NCBI RefSeq assembly: GCF_004379255.2
Contig: NC_056035.1
Coordinates: 14,079,578 to 14,143,577 of the forward strand
Direction of reading: 5' to 3'
Length of the DNA stretch: 64,000 nucleotides
Source of the DNA: Salvia splendens
Taxonomy: Eukaryota; Streptophyta; Magnoliopsida; Lamiales; Lamiaceae
Shown: positions 36,641-48,856 of the stretch, piece by piece
Layout of the letters: each line of letters opens with the position of its first letter
Position numbering within the stretch: position 1 is the first letter of the stretch
The notes under the pieces: generated by a model
Seen by the model: the letters and a program-made list of their open reading frames with translations, nothing else
Databases searched by the model: none
What the model was told of the DNA's origin: nothing
Made by a program: the position numbers and the translations under genes

Positions 36641-37921
36641 CTTGTGCAAGCCTAATTGTAATGTTTAAGTGGGTCCCCTTGTTATTGATGTGGTAAGCGT
36701 TCTTTTCAGTTGTGATATGGAAGAGAAGAAGGATGAAGAAGATAGCACACTGAATGAAGGGGAAGCTGCCGTCGCTATAGCACATGCTAAGAGACTTGTG
36801 GAGAGTGGAGTTCAAGCTGCCAATATAGGAATTATTGCACCTTATGCAGCACAGGTTTTTTACTTTCGTGAATTTTTTTTATCTTTATCTAATTAAGCAG
36901 GAAAGTAAGGTCTGCTGTCTTTTCAGGTTGTGCTGCTGAAAATGTTGAGAAGCAAAGAAGCCAAGTTAAAAGATATGGAAATCTCTACAGTTGATGGCTT
37001 TCAAGGCCGTGAAAAGGAAGCAATTATCATTTCAATGGTCCGCTCAAACTCAAAGAAAGAGGTAATACTAGTGCCAATTGCAAAATGACACAACATTGTC
37101 AAAGCATTAAGATTCTAACACAGAGATTTGCCTATTTTCTAGGTTGGTTTTTTAAGTGATCGTAGGAGAATGAATGTAGCAGTGACGAGAGCAAGGAGGC
37201 AATGTTGCATTATTTGTGATACAGAGACTGTTACTGGGTGGAGATAAATTCTTGAAGCGTTTGATTGAGTACTTTGAGGAACATGGCGAATATTTGAGTG
37301 CTTCGGAGTATGGCACACAATAAATTAGGAATTTTCTGCAAGTTGGTTGCGTTCGATAAACTGAAGCCATTTTATTAAGAATGTTACATGCCATGAGTAG
37401 AACCTGTACCACCTAGAAATACATGGTGCAGAAGTTTCTTTAATGAGGATATCATATCATTGTATTGATTTGCATGAAAACAGACACAATAGTTTATTTA
37501 CTAACTAAGTATATACCTGGGGATGGTTATTCTTCTCATGTTCACTTTTGATGATTTTGTCACTTAGTTTATCAAATTAGCATGGAAGTTGAAAGCTGCT
37601 TCTCAGGAGGTTCTGTTTGTTTCCCCATTGTGTGTGTAAAATACGCTTTTGGAACATGTGAAACAGAGACTATTGTTTGGTAGTGTTTGCGTCATCTCAT
37701 TTGTATGTTAGTATAAAGCAAATGAAACTGCGAGACAAAGGCAGGGAAAGGTAAGTCATACATCTACTTCTGCGTAGGCTGTCGTGTGTTTTAGGGACTT
37801 CTTTTACTTGCTATATTATACAAAACGGAGCTGTTGCACATGGGCTAAACTAGTCTATGTAGGGAAATATTCCTATTAGTATTTAAACCAGTGATGACAA
37901 AAAAAAAATTCCTCAACTCCC

Positions 37922-38782
37922 CTAAAAGTTCCAGATTGATGGATGAAAAAACAGCTCTTCGTTACTATCACGTACATGGAAATTGGTGGTTTCTGCTCCT
38001 AGATGTATATCTGCTTCTGCTATTTCACTCAGTGTATCCCAGTTAAAATGGTTAGGTGCACAGGTACCGAATGCATCTTCTTCATCATCTTTGAATGATA
38101 ATGATTCCATCTCCGTGAAATTCTTTGATGTGTTATCACTCTCACATGGCTGATGTCCCTCTCCTTTTAGTACTCCGAGCTGCTGGAGGAATTCATTGAG
38201 ATCAATCTGCAGCTTCTCTTCAGAGGTAATCACTTTACTCTTAGATGAAAACTCGGTATCTTTCTCTGCTGCGTCATGAATTTCTAGTTGTGGCTCCTCG
38301 CTTAGAACCTGCACGTCATTTTTGAGATCACTGGATGATGAATAATCCTGACCAAGAACTCCACTCTTCTTGAGTTCTTGCAGCCTCTGGTGGATCACAT
38401 GGACGCTCGGCTGCGCATTCAAATTCAGCAGTCCTGTAGTGGACAGCTTGGAGTGGAAGTTATTGGCAGGGAACCATTTGAACTTGTGCGACTTGCTCAA
38501 TGGATTGAAGTTGGATCTCAAGTGGGGAAGGTTAAGGTACGCCTCGGGCCCATATAACCTTCTTGCGGCTTCATCGTAAGCCATGGCAGCCTCTTCGGCG
38601 GTGGAGAAAGAGCCCAGCCAGAGCCTGGTCCTCTTCGTTGGCTCTCTTATCTCGGCCACCCACTTCCCCCAAGTCCTCTGTCGAACGCCACGATACTCGC
38701 ACGTGGCGTTCTGAGGACCGCCTTTACCCCTCGCGGGGCCTTTCTTCCATGGCTTGAGGGGGGATTTCCTGCAGTTGTCCAT
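37922..38782 (-). CDS. DREB2F: AP2/ERF transcription factor, DREB2F-like
   Basis: A single-exon 286-aa protein, ATG at 38782. The N-terminal basic stretch [17 protein letters not shown] is followed by one AP2 domain (about residues 29-86: [20 protein letters not shown]...[21 protein letters not shown]) with the Val/Glu pair typical of DREB proteins. Further conserved blocks are [31 protein letters not shown] and the terminal FHPSIWNF, which I associate with DREB2F (At3g57600). DREB factors bind DRE/CRT elements in the nucleus and regulate stress genes. It is convergent with the helicase gene. An upstream TATA-like TATACATA lies near 38837. It appears intact. Confidence 0.9.
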   Translation of the reverse strand: MDNCRKSPLKPWKKGPARGKGGPQNATCEYRGVRQRTWGKWVAEIREPTKRTRLWLGSFSTAEEAAMAYDEAARRLYGPEAYLNLPHLRSNFNPLSKSHKFKWFPANNFHSKLSTTGLLNLNAQPSVHVIHQRLQELKKSGVLGQDYSSSSDLKNDVQVLSEEPQLEIHDAAEKDTEFSSKSKVITSEEKLQIDLNEFLQQLGVLKGEGHQPCESDNTSKNFTEMESLSFKDDEEDAFGTCAPNHFNWDTLSEIAEADIHLGAETTNFHVRDSNEELFFHPSIWNF

Positions 38783-39870
38783 GAGTGAGTGAGTGAGTGA
38801 GGAGTAGAGTAGTTTGTTACAAGAGTGGCGCGGGGTATGTATAGTGTATAGTCTGTGTTTGGTTTAAATGTGTTCACGTTTGGAAAAAGAATTTGAAGCC
38901 CCATGTGACCGTTTGCTGTTGTTGGTTATTGTTAATGTCAAGTGTCATTCTAGAGCTATACAAGTCACATGTTTCTCTATTTTCCCTTTTTCTAATTTCG
39001 GCTCCGTCTCTGATGCCCTAATTTTGGTTGATAATAGTCCCATCCCATGCCTTACTTGTTTGGTTGCTTCAAACTCTTCTTCCTTTACTTTGAAAATCTG
39101 AGAATTTGATTTTTAGCAAATGTAATAATGCACTTCACATTGTGGGATTGACAAGTGCAGCCATGCAAACACGTGACTAGTATGAATTATCTTTCTGGCT
39201 GAGTTGAGCTAGGACCGACTGTGGAAGAATCCAAGGTTTTTAAAAATAAAATCCTGAATAAATTGAAAGATGAGTTTAGTTTGAAAATCTGGTGAAGTGT
39301 AGAAATAAGGTTTGGGTTCAGATGAAGCAGCTCTCTCTCTCAAACAGATTCACGAGGTTGGCAGATTTCACATGTTTCTACGGAATTTTCACGGCCTGCC
39401 TCCTTCCTTCCTTCCTTGTCACCTCTATCCCATTCATCTCTCTCTATATTTTCTGATAACCTTAAATACATCATTGCAACTAGTTTGCTTCATTTTCATA
39501 TACTTCAATTATTTCAGTTTATGGGCTATTTATTTTTCAGTGCCTGGGCATATCCCATATCTGGTCCAGATTGTAGTATATACTAACTCAGCCGCCCAAT
39601 TAGGATTAATTGTCTGTAAATTTTTGCTTTTAACTCACTTAAAAGAGTTTTGTCTAGAGAGTTTTTAATATGACACGTGTCCACACATTTTAGACAATAA
39701 CCAAAATTTCGAAACCCGATGGAACTCAACAGTACCAACACCCGCTACATCGATTTATCATATTATCATCCCACCACAAATCAAATCAAATCAAATCCAA
39801 TCAAACCTCATGGCTATCAAACACAAAAAGAACTAAAGAAAAAAGAGAGTTCATCAATAATTGTCTGGAT
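38783..39870. other. intergenic DNA upstream of DREB2F
   Basis: The DREB2F promoter side (38783-39300), then CT-rich and AT-rich DNA. No coding exon is supported. A GAGTGAGTGAGTGAG run at 38785-38800 lies in the DREB2F leader. Confidence 0.4.
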
Positions 39871-39963
39871 GAAGGGGAGAGGACATCCACTGCTAGACGA
39901 TTCACCACTGTCCTTCTCCGGCCATGTGGTGAATCGTCCGGCGAGGGCTCTCCTCTCCCCTTC
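39871..39963. repeat. 93-nt imperfect hairpin with two perfect 13-bp stems
   Basis: The outer arms GAAGGGGAGAGGA (39871-39883) and TCCTCTCCCCTTC (39951-39963) are exact complements. The inner arms GACGATTCACCAC (39896-39908) and GTGGTGAATCGTC (39926-39938) are exact complements. Both internal gaps are 12 nt and the loop is 17 nt, so the structure is fully symmetric. It could be a small foldback element or a small-RNA precursor. The function is unknown. Confidence 0.75.
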
Positions 39964-40519
39964 GGGCAGGCGGTGAATCGTGTGACAGTGTTGTGATAAA
40001 ATCATTATTTTGTATGTTTTTTACTAGTTAAATGACATGTTTAGTGTCAAGATTAATAATTTGGAGTCTATTTTTGTGTCATTTTTGCGCCAATTGGTTA
40101 TATGACGAGTTTGTTGAGAATGTGCTAGAAAATTAGGTGAAAAAGAGATGAAACATGGTCGAGAAGGATATGCCTGCCGTGAAAGGGGCTTCGATCATGT
40201 GGTCCTGTCCAGATCATATTGGCGAAGTACTCAAGTGATGTTCTTGGTGTGTTATCCATATCTAGTATGGACGGGGAGAAAGTGATAATGAAGACGTCGT
40301 TGTAATGGCAGCCAAGACTGCCAAGAGAGATGTGATACGGAAAGAAAGGCCAGACAAGAGAGAAGAGCCCAAATCACCATCGAGAAGATGGTCGTCATTG
40401 TAATGGCTGCCAAGACCAAGAAGGTCATTGCGATGTCAACCAAAAAAGGGATAAAGAAGAAGATGGCGGTTGGATGCTTGTTTAAAATGCAGATTTCTGA
40501 AACAATGAAGAGCTAAAAA

Positions 40520-40890
40520 AATTGAAGTGGCTCGTAGACACAAGCTAAAACTATCTAAGTGGCTTTCGGATACGAGCAAAAAACTGTAAGTTGTGGCTCT
40601 TGACACGAGTAAAAATTGTCAAGCAAAAATTGAAGTGACTCTGAAAACGAGCAAAAAATGTGATAAAAAAAATTGAGAACTCCTTGATATGAGCCTACAC
40701 TTTCGCTGAAAATTGAAGCAGCTCCCTGAAACGAGATTTTAACTTTCAATGAAGCAAAAAAAATTTATTAATACGAGTCTAAACTATCAATGATGAATTG
40801 AAGATGTTCCATGATACGAGCATAAATCGTCAATGAAAATTGAAGGACTCCTGACTGCGAGTATAAACTACTGTATTTACCAAGCTGATT
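40520..40890 (+). repeat. degenerate tandem array in an LTR-element remnant
   Basis: About nine imperfect units of roughly 35-55 bp, each with the pattern AATTGAAG, a variable CTC, then ATACGAG(C/T), A-rich sequence and TCAATGAA. The array precedes a purine tract and LTR start, so it probably lies in the 3' non-coding part of a retrotransposon. Two related segments (near 40300 and 40390) repeat TTGTAATGGC(A/T)GCCAAGAC, and the 40130-40480 stretch may be a decayed gag fragment. Confidence 0.6.
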
Positions 40891-40947
40891 AGCTGAATCG
40901 TTCAAGTTTAAGTATCGAAAAGAACGATACTCAACCTAAGGGGAGTG

Positions 40948-41216
40948 TGTTGGAATGAGTCAATCCGAAGAATTAATCAAGAGGAAATCATGGAAGATAT
41001 GTAGGAAGATCACTGAAAGAAGGAAAGCATCAAGGGATGAAATAAATTGATTGTATTTGATTGTTGTATACCATAATTACTTTAAGAAAAGGCAGTAAGG
41101 CTATAATAATGATGTACTATTAGTTTCAGAAATACTATGAAGCAATAGAAACAGAAAATATTCCCAAAGATGGCTTCATGTAGTTTTCCGTAAAGTTTCG
41201 ATTATGGTTTCTAACA
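40948..41216 (+). mobile_element. 3' LTR of a truncated LTR retrotransposon
   Basis: A polypurine tract AAGGGGAGTG (40938-40947) is followed by TGTTGGAATGAG..., ending ...TTTCTAACA at 41216, a 269-bp LTR-like block with TG...CA ends. No matching 5' LTR or coding domain is seen upstream. It ends 95 bp beyond the stop codon of the ARM-repeat gene, probably in or next to its 3' untranslated region. Confidence 0.6.
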
Positions 41217-41311
41217 AAAAGCTCTCAATAATAGCTTTGTGCAATTTCCAGAACTGAAGGGAGTTCCGATTCGTGCAAGGCTTTGAGAGATTTCAAAAAA
41301 GATACTGTAAT

Positions 41312-44300
41312 TCAAGTTAAACATACAAGAAGCTGTTGACACATTTGCCTTACTTGTGCACAAGGATCCGAAGTAGATAGATTTCTGAGTAACATGGTGG
41401 CCTCTAATAACCCACCCGATATGCTCTCAACCACCTCTTCTTCACTCGCCATTAGACACATGAGCAGCTTCGCACCACCCATCTTCTCCTGTCAACAACA
41501 GCAACACCACCGTCAACACCAAGTCCTCGATTCATTGCAACCCAAGCACAAACCAACTTTAGTTACCTTTTCAGATTCTTGTTTCAGTGAAGTGAGGGCG
41601 ATGTTCAGAAGGTCCTTCGAGTATGGAAGTATTAAAGACTTCAAGTTGTATGCCACTGTGAACAGAACCTGGATGCATGCTGCCCTTATCTCTGCATCCT
41701 TCACCACCTGAAAAAAAAAGTAGATAAGACTTAAAGAAGGCACCAAGAGCAAATCATGCCAGAAACTCATCTCGACAATAGAAAGAGTATCATGCCTTGA
41801 TTGAATGGATTACTCGTGGAGTGATTCTCTTAGCATATGATTTTTTCCCAGTTGCTGGTATCTTCTGGCAGGAGCTTATAAGGACATTAGCCATGCAGAG
41901 TCGAAATGTGAGTAGACGGGTAGCTGCATCTTCCCTCCCAACAACACCAATAGATTCAACATGAATAGGCTCCTTATCATCGGTCAACTGATTTATCACA
42001 TATGCAATTACAGAATCACCGGAAATGACTGTGCCTGCAATATTGCACCAAATGTTTGCTTTTCAGGACTATGAAAGAAACTCGAGATAGTTAAAGGGAG
42101 ATTCTTGAATTATAAAACTGTGTTCTCTGAGTTTATTATGCCTTTTGAGGATTCTGGAGCTTGTAGCTCTGTGCACACCATCAGAGCCAGAGAATCTATG
42201 CAGCCATGTTGTGCTTTTGAAACTGAAGAAAACCATTAAAGCAATCCGTTAGAGTGAGGAAGAAACTCAGCAAAGAAGGTAAAGTATTTGCTTACTTTCA
42301 TCTCCATCTGCTGATACCCATGACAGTACAATTGCTATTGTTTTTCTTATTCTGAGTAAATCAGGATGTCTATAAGCATTGTTGCCTCTAACCTAATCAC
42401 GGGAACAAGCAGCTAATGTGAATGCATAGTTGGAGATAAAAAGGTATACTGTCGTTTTAGTATATAACATAACAAACTGGATGCATGGGATAACTCCTAC
42501 CATAAGACATGTACAAAGGGAAAAGAGGCAAACTTTGATCTTCAACGTGTCTTTAGCATTAGTCGCAGATTCCAACTGAGATGACAAAATTGGAATAAGG
42601 ACCTGCATTGACAAAACAAGTAAATTTAACTGAGTTGAGTAAGTTTTCAGATCATATAAAATACTATACTAAATAGGCACTGTTGTAATCGGCAGAACTG
42701 AACAGACAGTATATGCAATTTCCTCACATATGAGATATATGTGAAGTTTACTTCATCAGTTTGAAGGTGTGGCTACCTTGGGGTGAAGTCTTCCACAAAG
42801 CTCTGCGGCAAGCTTGCGAACATCTTCAAATTCAGATTTACTCAAAGCCCTAAGAAAAATATTAAACGCCAATGTTAGATACTTTTCTGAAACACCATTA
42901 CCTTAAAAGTGTTGTATACTTTCATAAGTCAGGCAGACCTGTTAATCATCAAAGCAGCAACACATCCACTGTCTTCAATGAAAAAATGCCGGGTTTCTAG
43001 AGCAATAACAAGATCAGCGCGCAGCAATCATATTCATAAGGCAAGTGAATATAAAAGAGGGAACATACGAAATCAAGAATCAGAAAGTGTTATTCTCATG
43101 GAATTGGATCAGAACATGTGAATTACTACCATTCAAATTCTCGTTTATGCCATCTGTCCATATTAAGCACCATGCTTACCATTTTGTGTCCATTACTAAA
43201 CATTCTTTCACACAATTATGTACTACCCAGAATTTTTACTGATATTTTCTTGAAATTTATCCACGTGATGATCATGGAACAAAAAAATGGTTAACAATTT
43301 CTAAAGTAGAGACATATACCTTGAGTTTCTGAATTATTTAGATTTTTGCCATATACAAGAGGGGCATTGAGGTCATCAAAAACTTTTAGAGGAAGCAGTC
43401 TGATTATGAGCAACGGGCAAAGGGAAATAAACAGATTCTCATGTTTCAAAGCCTCAGTGTTTGAATCTGTCTCCCGACTCTCCCCTTTGCCTTTAGAATA
43501 GGAGTCATTTACACTGCCCAAGAAAACAAATTGAAAATTAATTACCATAAGAGAAAGAATGAAACAGACAGGATCGAATGATACATGCCATACATAGTTA
43601 TTTTCTATTTTTCATCATTTAATACTGGTTAGTGCTCACACTTGTTTGCTTTATAACTCAGAAAAGGTACAAGCAGACACAAATCTAAAGAAAATGGAAA
43701 AGCATGAACACAGGAGGATTGGAATGCAAAGCTACTCACTCATTATGTTCATTCATATACAATATAAGTCGATTAAAGACTAAATCCACAGCCTCAGCCA
43801 GGTATTCGCTTATATGGCTCAAGAACCTGACGATAACAGCATTTGATGGTTCAGCTAACATCTTGTCAACTAAAGGGCCAACAATTGCATGCCAATCTTC
43901 GACCTGAAAATTAACATTAGCATTCTACTTAGTATTATATTTGAAAACCAACCGAATGAAACAGTCAAACAGTTATATTAATAAGATATAGCCGAATCAC
44001 ATCAAGCAACAAATGAGTCAGTTTTAGCTAGTGAAGGTTTCTCTTAAGGATCAAATGCTCCATATAAAATGTGGAATACAATCGTTACAGATATCAGCCA
44101 CAGGATAAATGTAGTCTAGAACATCACTGCATAAGTTCATTGAATTGTATTGGAGACGCAACTTACATGTTTTGCCCACTCTGGAAGCAACTTGAGGAGC
44201 CTATCACTTTCCACTGTTAGTCCTGAAAAGCAGTTCCATTTTAAAAGACCACTAAGCACTGGTAGCCCTTCACAAGAAGTAGAATTAAATACCAAAAAGT

Positions 44301-47300
44301 ATGCTCTAGATGTTAAAGCATACCTGCTTTTGTACCAACATAAGCATCAGAATCTGTGTTTTGAGCAGGTTTACTGTAAAAGAAAATGTGAAAATTGTTA
44401 GTTACAAATGCAGGGCACAATGCACAATGATGGTAAGATTGTAGTTTTCTTATAATATAAGACATTGACGTTCTCTTTTTCTTTTAAATTTACCAAAGTC
44501 CTTTTATCCTAAGAAATCCTATAGGTTTGCACTGAAATCTTAATCTCAAGTATAAGTTGGGGTAAAATTAAAACTAACTAATATCGATAATCACCAAACT
44601 AGCAATGTACCTGAGGCAGTCAAGGAGCATGCACAAGATGTCAGATTCTTCTTTGTGATTGACTAGCAAGGTTATAAGGGTGATAGCCGCCGATGTCTGT
44701 ATGTTTTCATGTGATGAACAACTTAGCTCAGCAAGCCTAGGCAAAACATAAAGTGGATCTGCAACAGTATATAGTATTAGAGATTACGACGAGCACATTA
44801 AAATTAACTTCTAACAATCTTTTTTGTTGCACTAGTGATAGGAGACAAACTTATTGATTGATGTGCTGACGAGAAATAATATGACTACGTAAATTGCAAT
44901 TTTCTGTCAGTAAGTCACACAATTCTACCTGATTCTGTTACTGTTTGTCTGAAAGTCCTATAATTATCTTAAAATGTAACTAACCAATCTTGGGTATCAA
45001 ATTGGCTGCCTGATTCCGTATGGCCTCATCTTCATCTCCAAGGCATTTTAACAACTGGTTTGCAATGTCTTGCCTGAACGAGAACATTCAGAAATATGAC
45101 GACAGACATAAAAGGAATACAAAGTCAAGAGAAAAAAAAATCATATTTCATCAATTCACCAACTTACCATTCCACCTCTGAAAGTGTGTCCTCTGATCCA
45201 GAAGTTATATGGACGAGATTTGCCACAACATCAACCGCATTACTCCTCTGTACTGAATTTTTAGAGTAAATGCGCTTTAGAACTTCGTTTAGGCACTTTC
45301 TATCTAAACATCTGTCACATAACAATTAGAGTTACTCTCAAATTTAAGATGCGCTGAACAACACTCAGAGCTTTTGTGCAAGATTAATTATTAAAAGAAA
45401 AAACAAAAAGAAAACACAATCGATCATACATTGAGCAATATTCTGCAAGAAGCTTAACAATAGCTTTTGCTGCTGCATCTTGCTCATCCAAAAGATTAAG
45501 CAGTGTTGGGAGAAAAACATCTATTCGTCTATCATCTCTAAGACTTCTACTGGATAACATATGATTTGTGTTCAAGATGACAGCTTTAAAAATGGTTGTA
45601 GTTCCATCAATCACGTCCTCATCAGCACATCGCAGCTGTAGAACATCATTGGCACTAAATGAGGCTAACAAATATCAAATGAATATGTAATGCGAGATTC
45701 AAATGGGAGATATGTCCAGTTGGAACTTTCTAGCAAGATAGCACTAAAACAAAATGATCAGAAATCCAGACAATTCAATATAGAAGTTCACTACACTACC
45801 TGAGATATGAGAATTTCAGAAAGTTGAGGCCCAGCTTCTGTTATTGCGTTCTCAAATTGCTGATCATTTAGTCGGCCCAATAAAAGCATAAGGCAATTCA
45901 GAAAAAAATTCACTGTTTCTATTATGCTGCTTTTGCCAATATCAAGTTCCTCGGCTTGGTTCTCAGCGTAAAACTGCAAATGTTCATAAGCAAATGAAGG
46001 ATGAATGAGATTCAAACATTTGAAGATCAATACCTGTAAATCAATAGTATCTCACATTTCCCCCTTTTTTAAGAGGAAATCATAGCACAAATTTTAACCA
46101 TCAATTGATAGCCAAAAAGGTAATACATATTCCAGTTCAAGACTGAATAATTTGCCTATGTTTCTCAACATTAACAGTGTAAACATATCGCTCACATGAA
46201 ATACTTTTACCTTTATACCAGATAAATATTGGTCCAATAGTTCTTTATGCTTCTGCGAGAATTTGCTGTCTTCTAAGAACATAAGCATTCCATAATGTTT
46301 CCAACAAGAAGAGAGAAGCAAAGAACCAGTCTTCAACATATGCAACTCTGTCTTTCAATGAGAAATATAAGATATAAGAACTCAACGTTGAGCAAAAGAC
46401 ACAGAAGAAATACAGATAACATGAAGTAAGACCTGCCTGTTTTTGAAAACAATCATACTGCTGATTCAGGTCCTGCAGCCATGTACATACCCTCTTTAAT
46501 CCTTCTCCATGCAAATAACGGCTTTTCCTGCTCCACTAGGTGATTTTTTTTTTAAAATAAAAGACTAAGTGAGTCGACAACAAATTAAAGCAAAAATGTA
46601 GATCCACATCAGAAAAGGAAAAGGGAAAACTGCTGTTAAAACAATTTTAGCACAGATAATCAGCATATTAATAAGTAGAACTTCAAATATCATGAAAAGG
46701 AAAATCTTGTTGGTGAATCAAAGAAAATTAAAGACTGGGATTGTACATCTGCAAGTTTCTTCACAAGAGTTATAAGCTCATTAAGATTATTCCAAAGAAG
46801 CATCTTCAAATCTGAGGTTGAGGAACCTTCGGAAGTTTCCCTTATTGCATTCTCATTTCTATCGATAGTAGCAGCATGTAACGAACTGGAAGGCTGACTT
46901 TTAGCACCAATGAAAGATGATTTCTGCTTTTTGGTTATGTTATTGCCATTGAAGGGAAGATCCTTTCTAGTCAATGCCACAGTAAGAGATAAAACAAAAT
47001 CAGCAGCAGAAACTGCAAGGCGAGTTGGCAACTCGAATCCATCCCGCATAATGCTGCAAGTCAGATGATCAAAAATTCAGTCAACAGCAGAAACATTAAT
47101 TAAGCGACACTTTACCACACTACATATTCCATCAAATAAAAGGCTGAAACTACTGAAATCTGCATAGTCCACAAAATGATACCATTTTGACTGAATAATT
47201 GCTGATACAAGGACAACATACCTTCCGTTGCTCAGTTTGGATAAGAGATGGGGAATAGAAGAACTTAATGTCTTCAAGATCATATCATGTGCCTGCCTTA

Positions 47301-48377
47301 TTGCTGCAAAAGTACAAAAAAATCAGTTTCAACCAACTTCTTGTACTTGGGGAGTTATTAGAGGAGCAAAGATGAGGGATTTAGCACTGTTAAAAATCAC
47401 AAGGGACATAATAATGGGGGAAAGAGAAAACATACATAAGTAACATATTCTGACATGACACAGAAAGTTGAGCAAAAAAGAGTGCACAGCAAAACACTTT
47501 CACGGACAGAAATTAAAAAAATTACCATTTGTTGTAATATCGCTTACGACATTCTCATATTCAATGAGACTGCGTGCAAGAATGCACCACCCAAGAGCAA
47601 CATAATGATCATCCCTTCTTGAGATGATGTCTGAGACATTCCCCAGAATTGCTTCTACAGAAGTCTCGTCTTGAAAAAACCAATTCAAAAGTATCATAGC
47701 CTGGTTTCCTCGTTTTGAATCTCTCACCGTCAATGACTGAAATTAAGACAGACAGTAAAAAGGTGTAGGAAGAATTTCTGCACACTAACATAACTTGCAA
47801 AAGTAGCATACATTCTTCAAGCACTATTATAGCCATAACTGTAAATTGTTAACAAGTAGAGATGAAGTTGTTTAGAACTTCGGAACCCTCAACATTAATT
47901 GTTCCAGAATTAGTAAACCTGAGCTCTGAGCTCATACTTTAGATTAGCATGTATCCAAAATAGGCTTAAATTCGTGTCCATACAGAAGGAACAAAACTGC
48001 GTACGTGCTGAAGCATGGGAACAAGAACATGGTCCAAATGATCGCCTTTCTCTGCAGCTTCTCTTACGTACTTGTGTAGAAACCACAGCGATTGCTCCAC
48101 AGAAACTTGCACATAATAACAAAAAGGTAAATACTGATAAAGGCAAAAAGCACCAGAAAAATATAGTAATAAAATCGTTGAACATGTTTTTGCAGCTTCT
48201 ACCAGTGATTGGAGCATAATTGGGAGAGGGATTAAGGGTAGAAATGGCGTCCTGGAGTTTCTTCGGCTTCAAACTGAGCAGAGTGGTCATGGCCCTGCCA
48301 ACAGTAGCTGCAACAACCGGGCCCGACTCCGAGCCCGGACTCAGCCCAATTATTTCGCGCTCCTCCTCCAGCTCCAT
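41312..48377 (-). CDS. ARM/HEAT-repeat protein, 24 exons (At3g57570-like)
   Basis: Minus-strand exons, high to low: 48203-48377, 48005-48105, 47526-47736, 47222-47303, 46747-47053, 46433-46535, 46211-46347, 45800-45973, 45430-45635, 45168-45311, 44985-45073, 44611-44758, 44324-44373, 44167-44222, 43740-43903, 43320-43513, 42939-42996, 42777-42849, 42501-42602, 42296-42392, 42142-42222, 41796-42034, 41567-41707, 41312-41488. All phases agree, giving about 1102 aa with no stop. The protein is alpha-helical throughout with HEAT-like blocks (FLPTLLNLLDEQDAAAKAIVKLL; LLKCLGDEDEAIRNQAANLI). The function is not established. From memory it resembles the ARM-repeat protein At3g57570. Introns 21 and 22 both start with GC (AAG/GCATAA and AAG/GCATGA), the only choice that keeps phase. 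The gene appears intact. Confidence 0.85.
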
Positions 48378-48856
48378 CTGTATGTTCGAGAGTATGTGAA
48401 AGTGGAATTCTGGCCGTTTCTTGTAAAATCGACGGCGGGAGAAATTACAAATTGAGTCCTCAAAGTTTTCAAAATTATCGATTGTCCTCTAGATTTCTTC
48501 AAAGCTTTTAGGCCATCCACTGGTTGTCTCTATACCGTCCTTTAAACCGTCCCTTAAATACTATTTGACCACTATTTGAGGCCCCCGCTGTCCTTTTTTC
48601 CTCCATCCCTTAACTAAGGGACGGAACCTGCAACGCTCTGTCCCTTAACCGTCCCTTATTCCGTCCCTTAATTATTATTCATTCAATTTCATTTTTTATT
48701 TTTTTTTCTCAACCCAATCCAATTAAAACAAACACACTTTATTAAAAACACACTTTATTAAAAAACACACAACATAAAAAAACACACAACATAAAAAACA
48801 CACAACATAATTTAAAATACAAATTTAAAGAAAAATAAAAAAAACTACTCTGCATG

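Larger units (their letters stand above)
32425..36654 (+). mobile_element. hAT DNA transposon, structurally complete
   Basis: The 4230-bp element sits in intron 12 of the helicase gene, 89 bp after exon 12 and 55 bp before exon 13. It has a perfect 8-bp target duplication ATTGTAAT (32417-32424 and 36655-36662). Terminal inverted repeats read TAGGC(A/T)TGCACAA at both ends. Dense GC-rich repeats of the AACCGGCGG/CCGCCGGTT type fill both subterminal regions. It encodes one intact two-exon transposase, so it may be autonomous. Confidence 0.93.
28760..37247 (+). pseudogene. IGHMBP2/SMUBP2-like UPF1-family helicase, probably disabled
   Basis: Fifteen exons: 28760-28864, 29059-29163, 29229-29297, 29757-29846, 29935-30018, 30097-30261, 30464-30651, 30727-30799, 31077-31130, 31246-31503, 31898-32104, 32232-32335, 36710-36854, 36927-37061, 37143 onward. 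They match the plant SMUBP2-like superfamily 1 helicase (Arabidopsis At2g03270 as I recall, about 640 aa). Walker [11 protein letters not shown], the DEAA box, the HYRMHE region and the [11 protein letters not shown] motif are all present. Two lesions are seen. The last codon of exon 6 is TAG (30259-30261) where relatives have Gln, before Walker A. One extra base near 37236-37238 shifts the frame, so translation ends at 37247 instead of 37323. A hAT transposon fills intron 12. If the TAG is real, only a 206-residue N-terminal piece is made. An assembly error or a null allele is the alternative. Confidence 0.8.
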
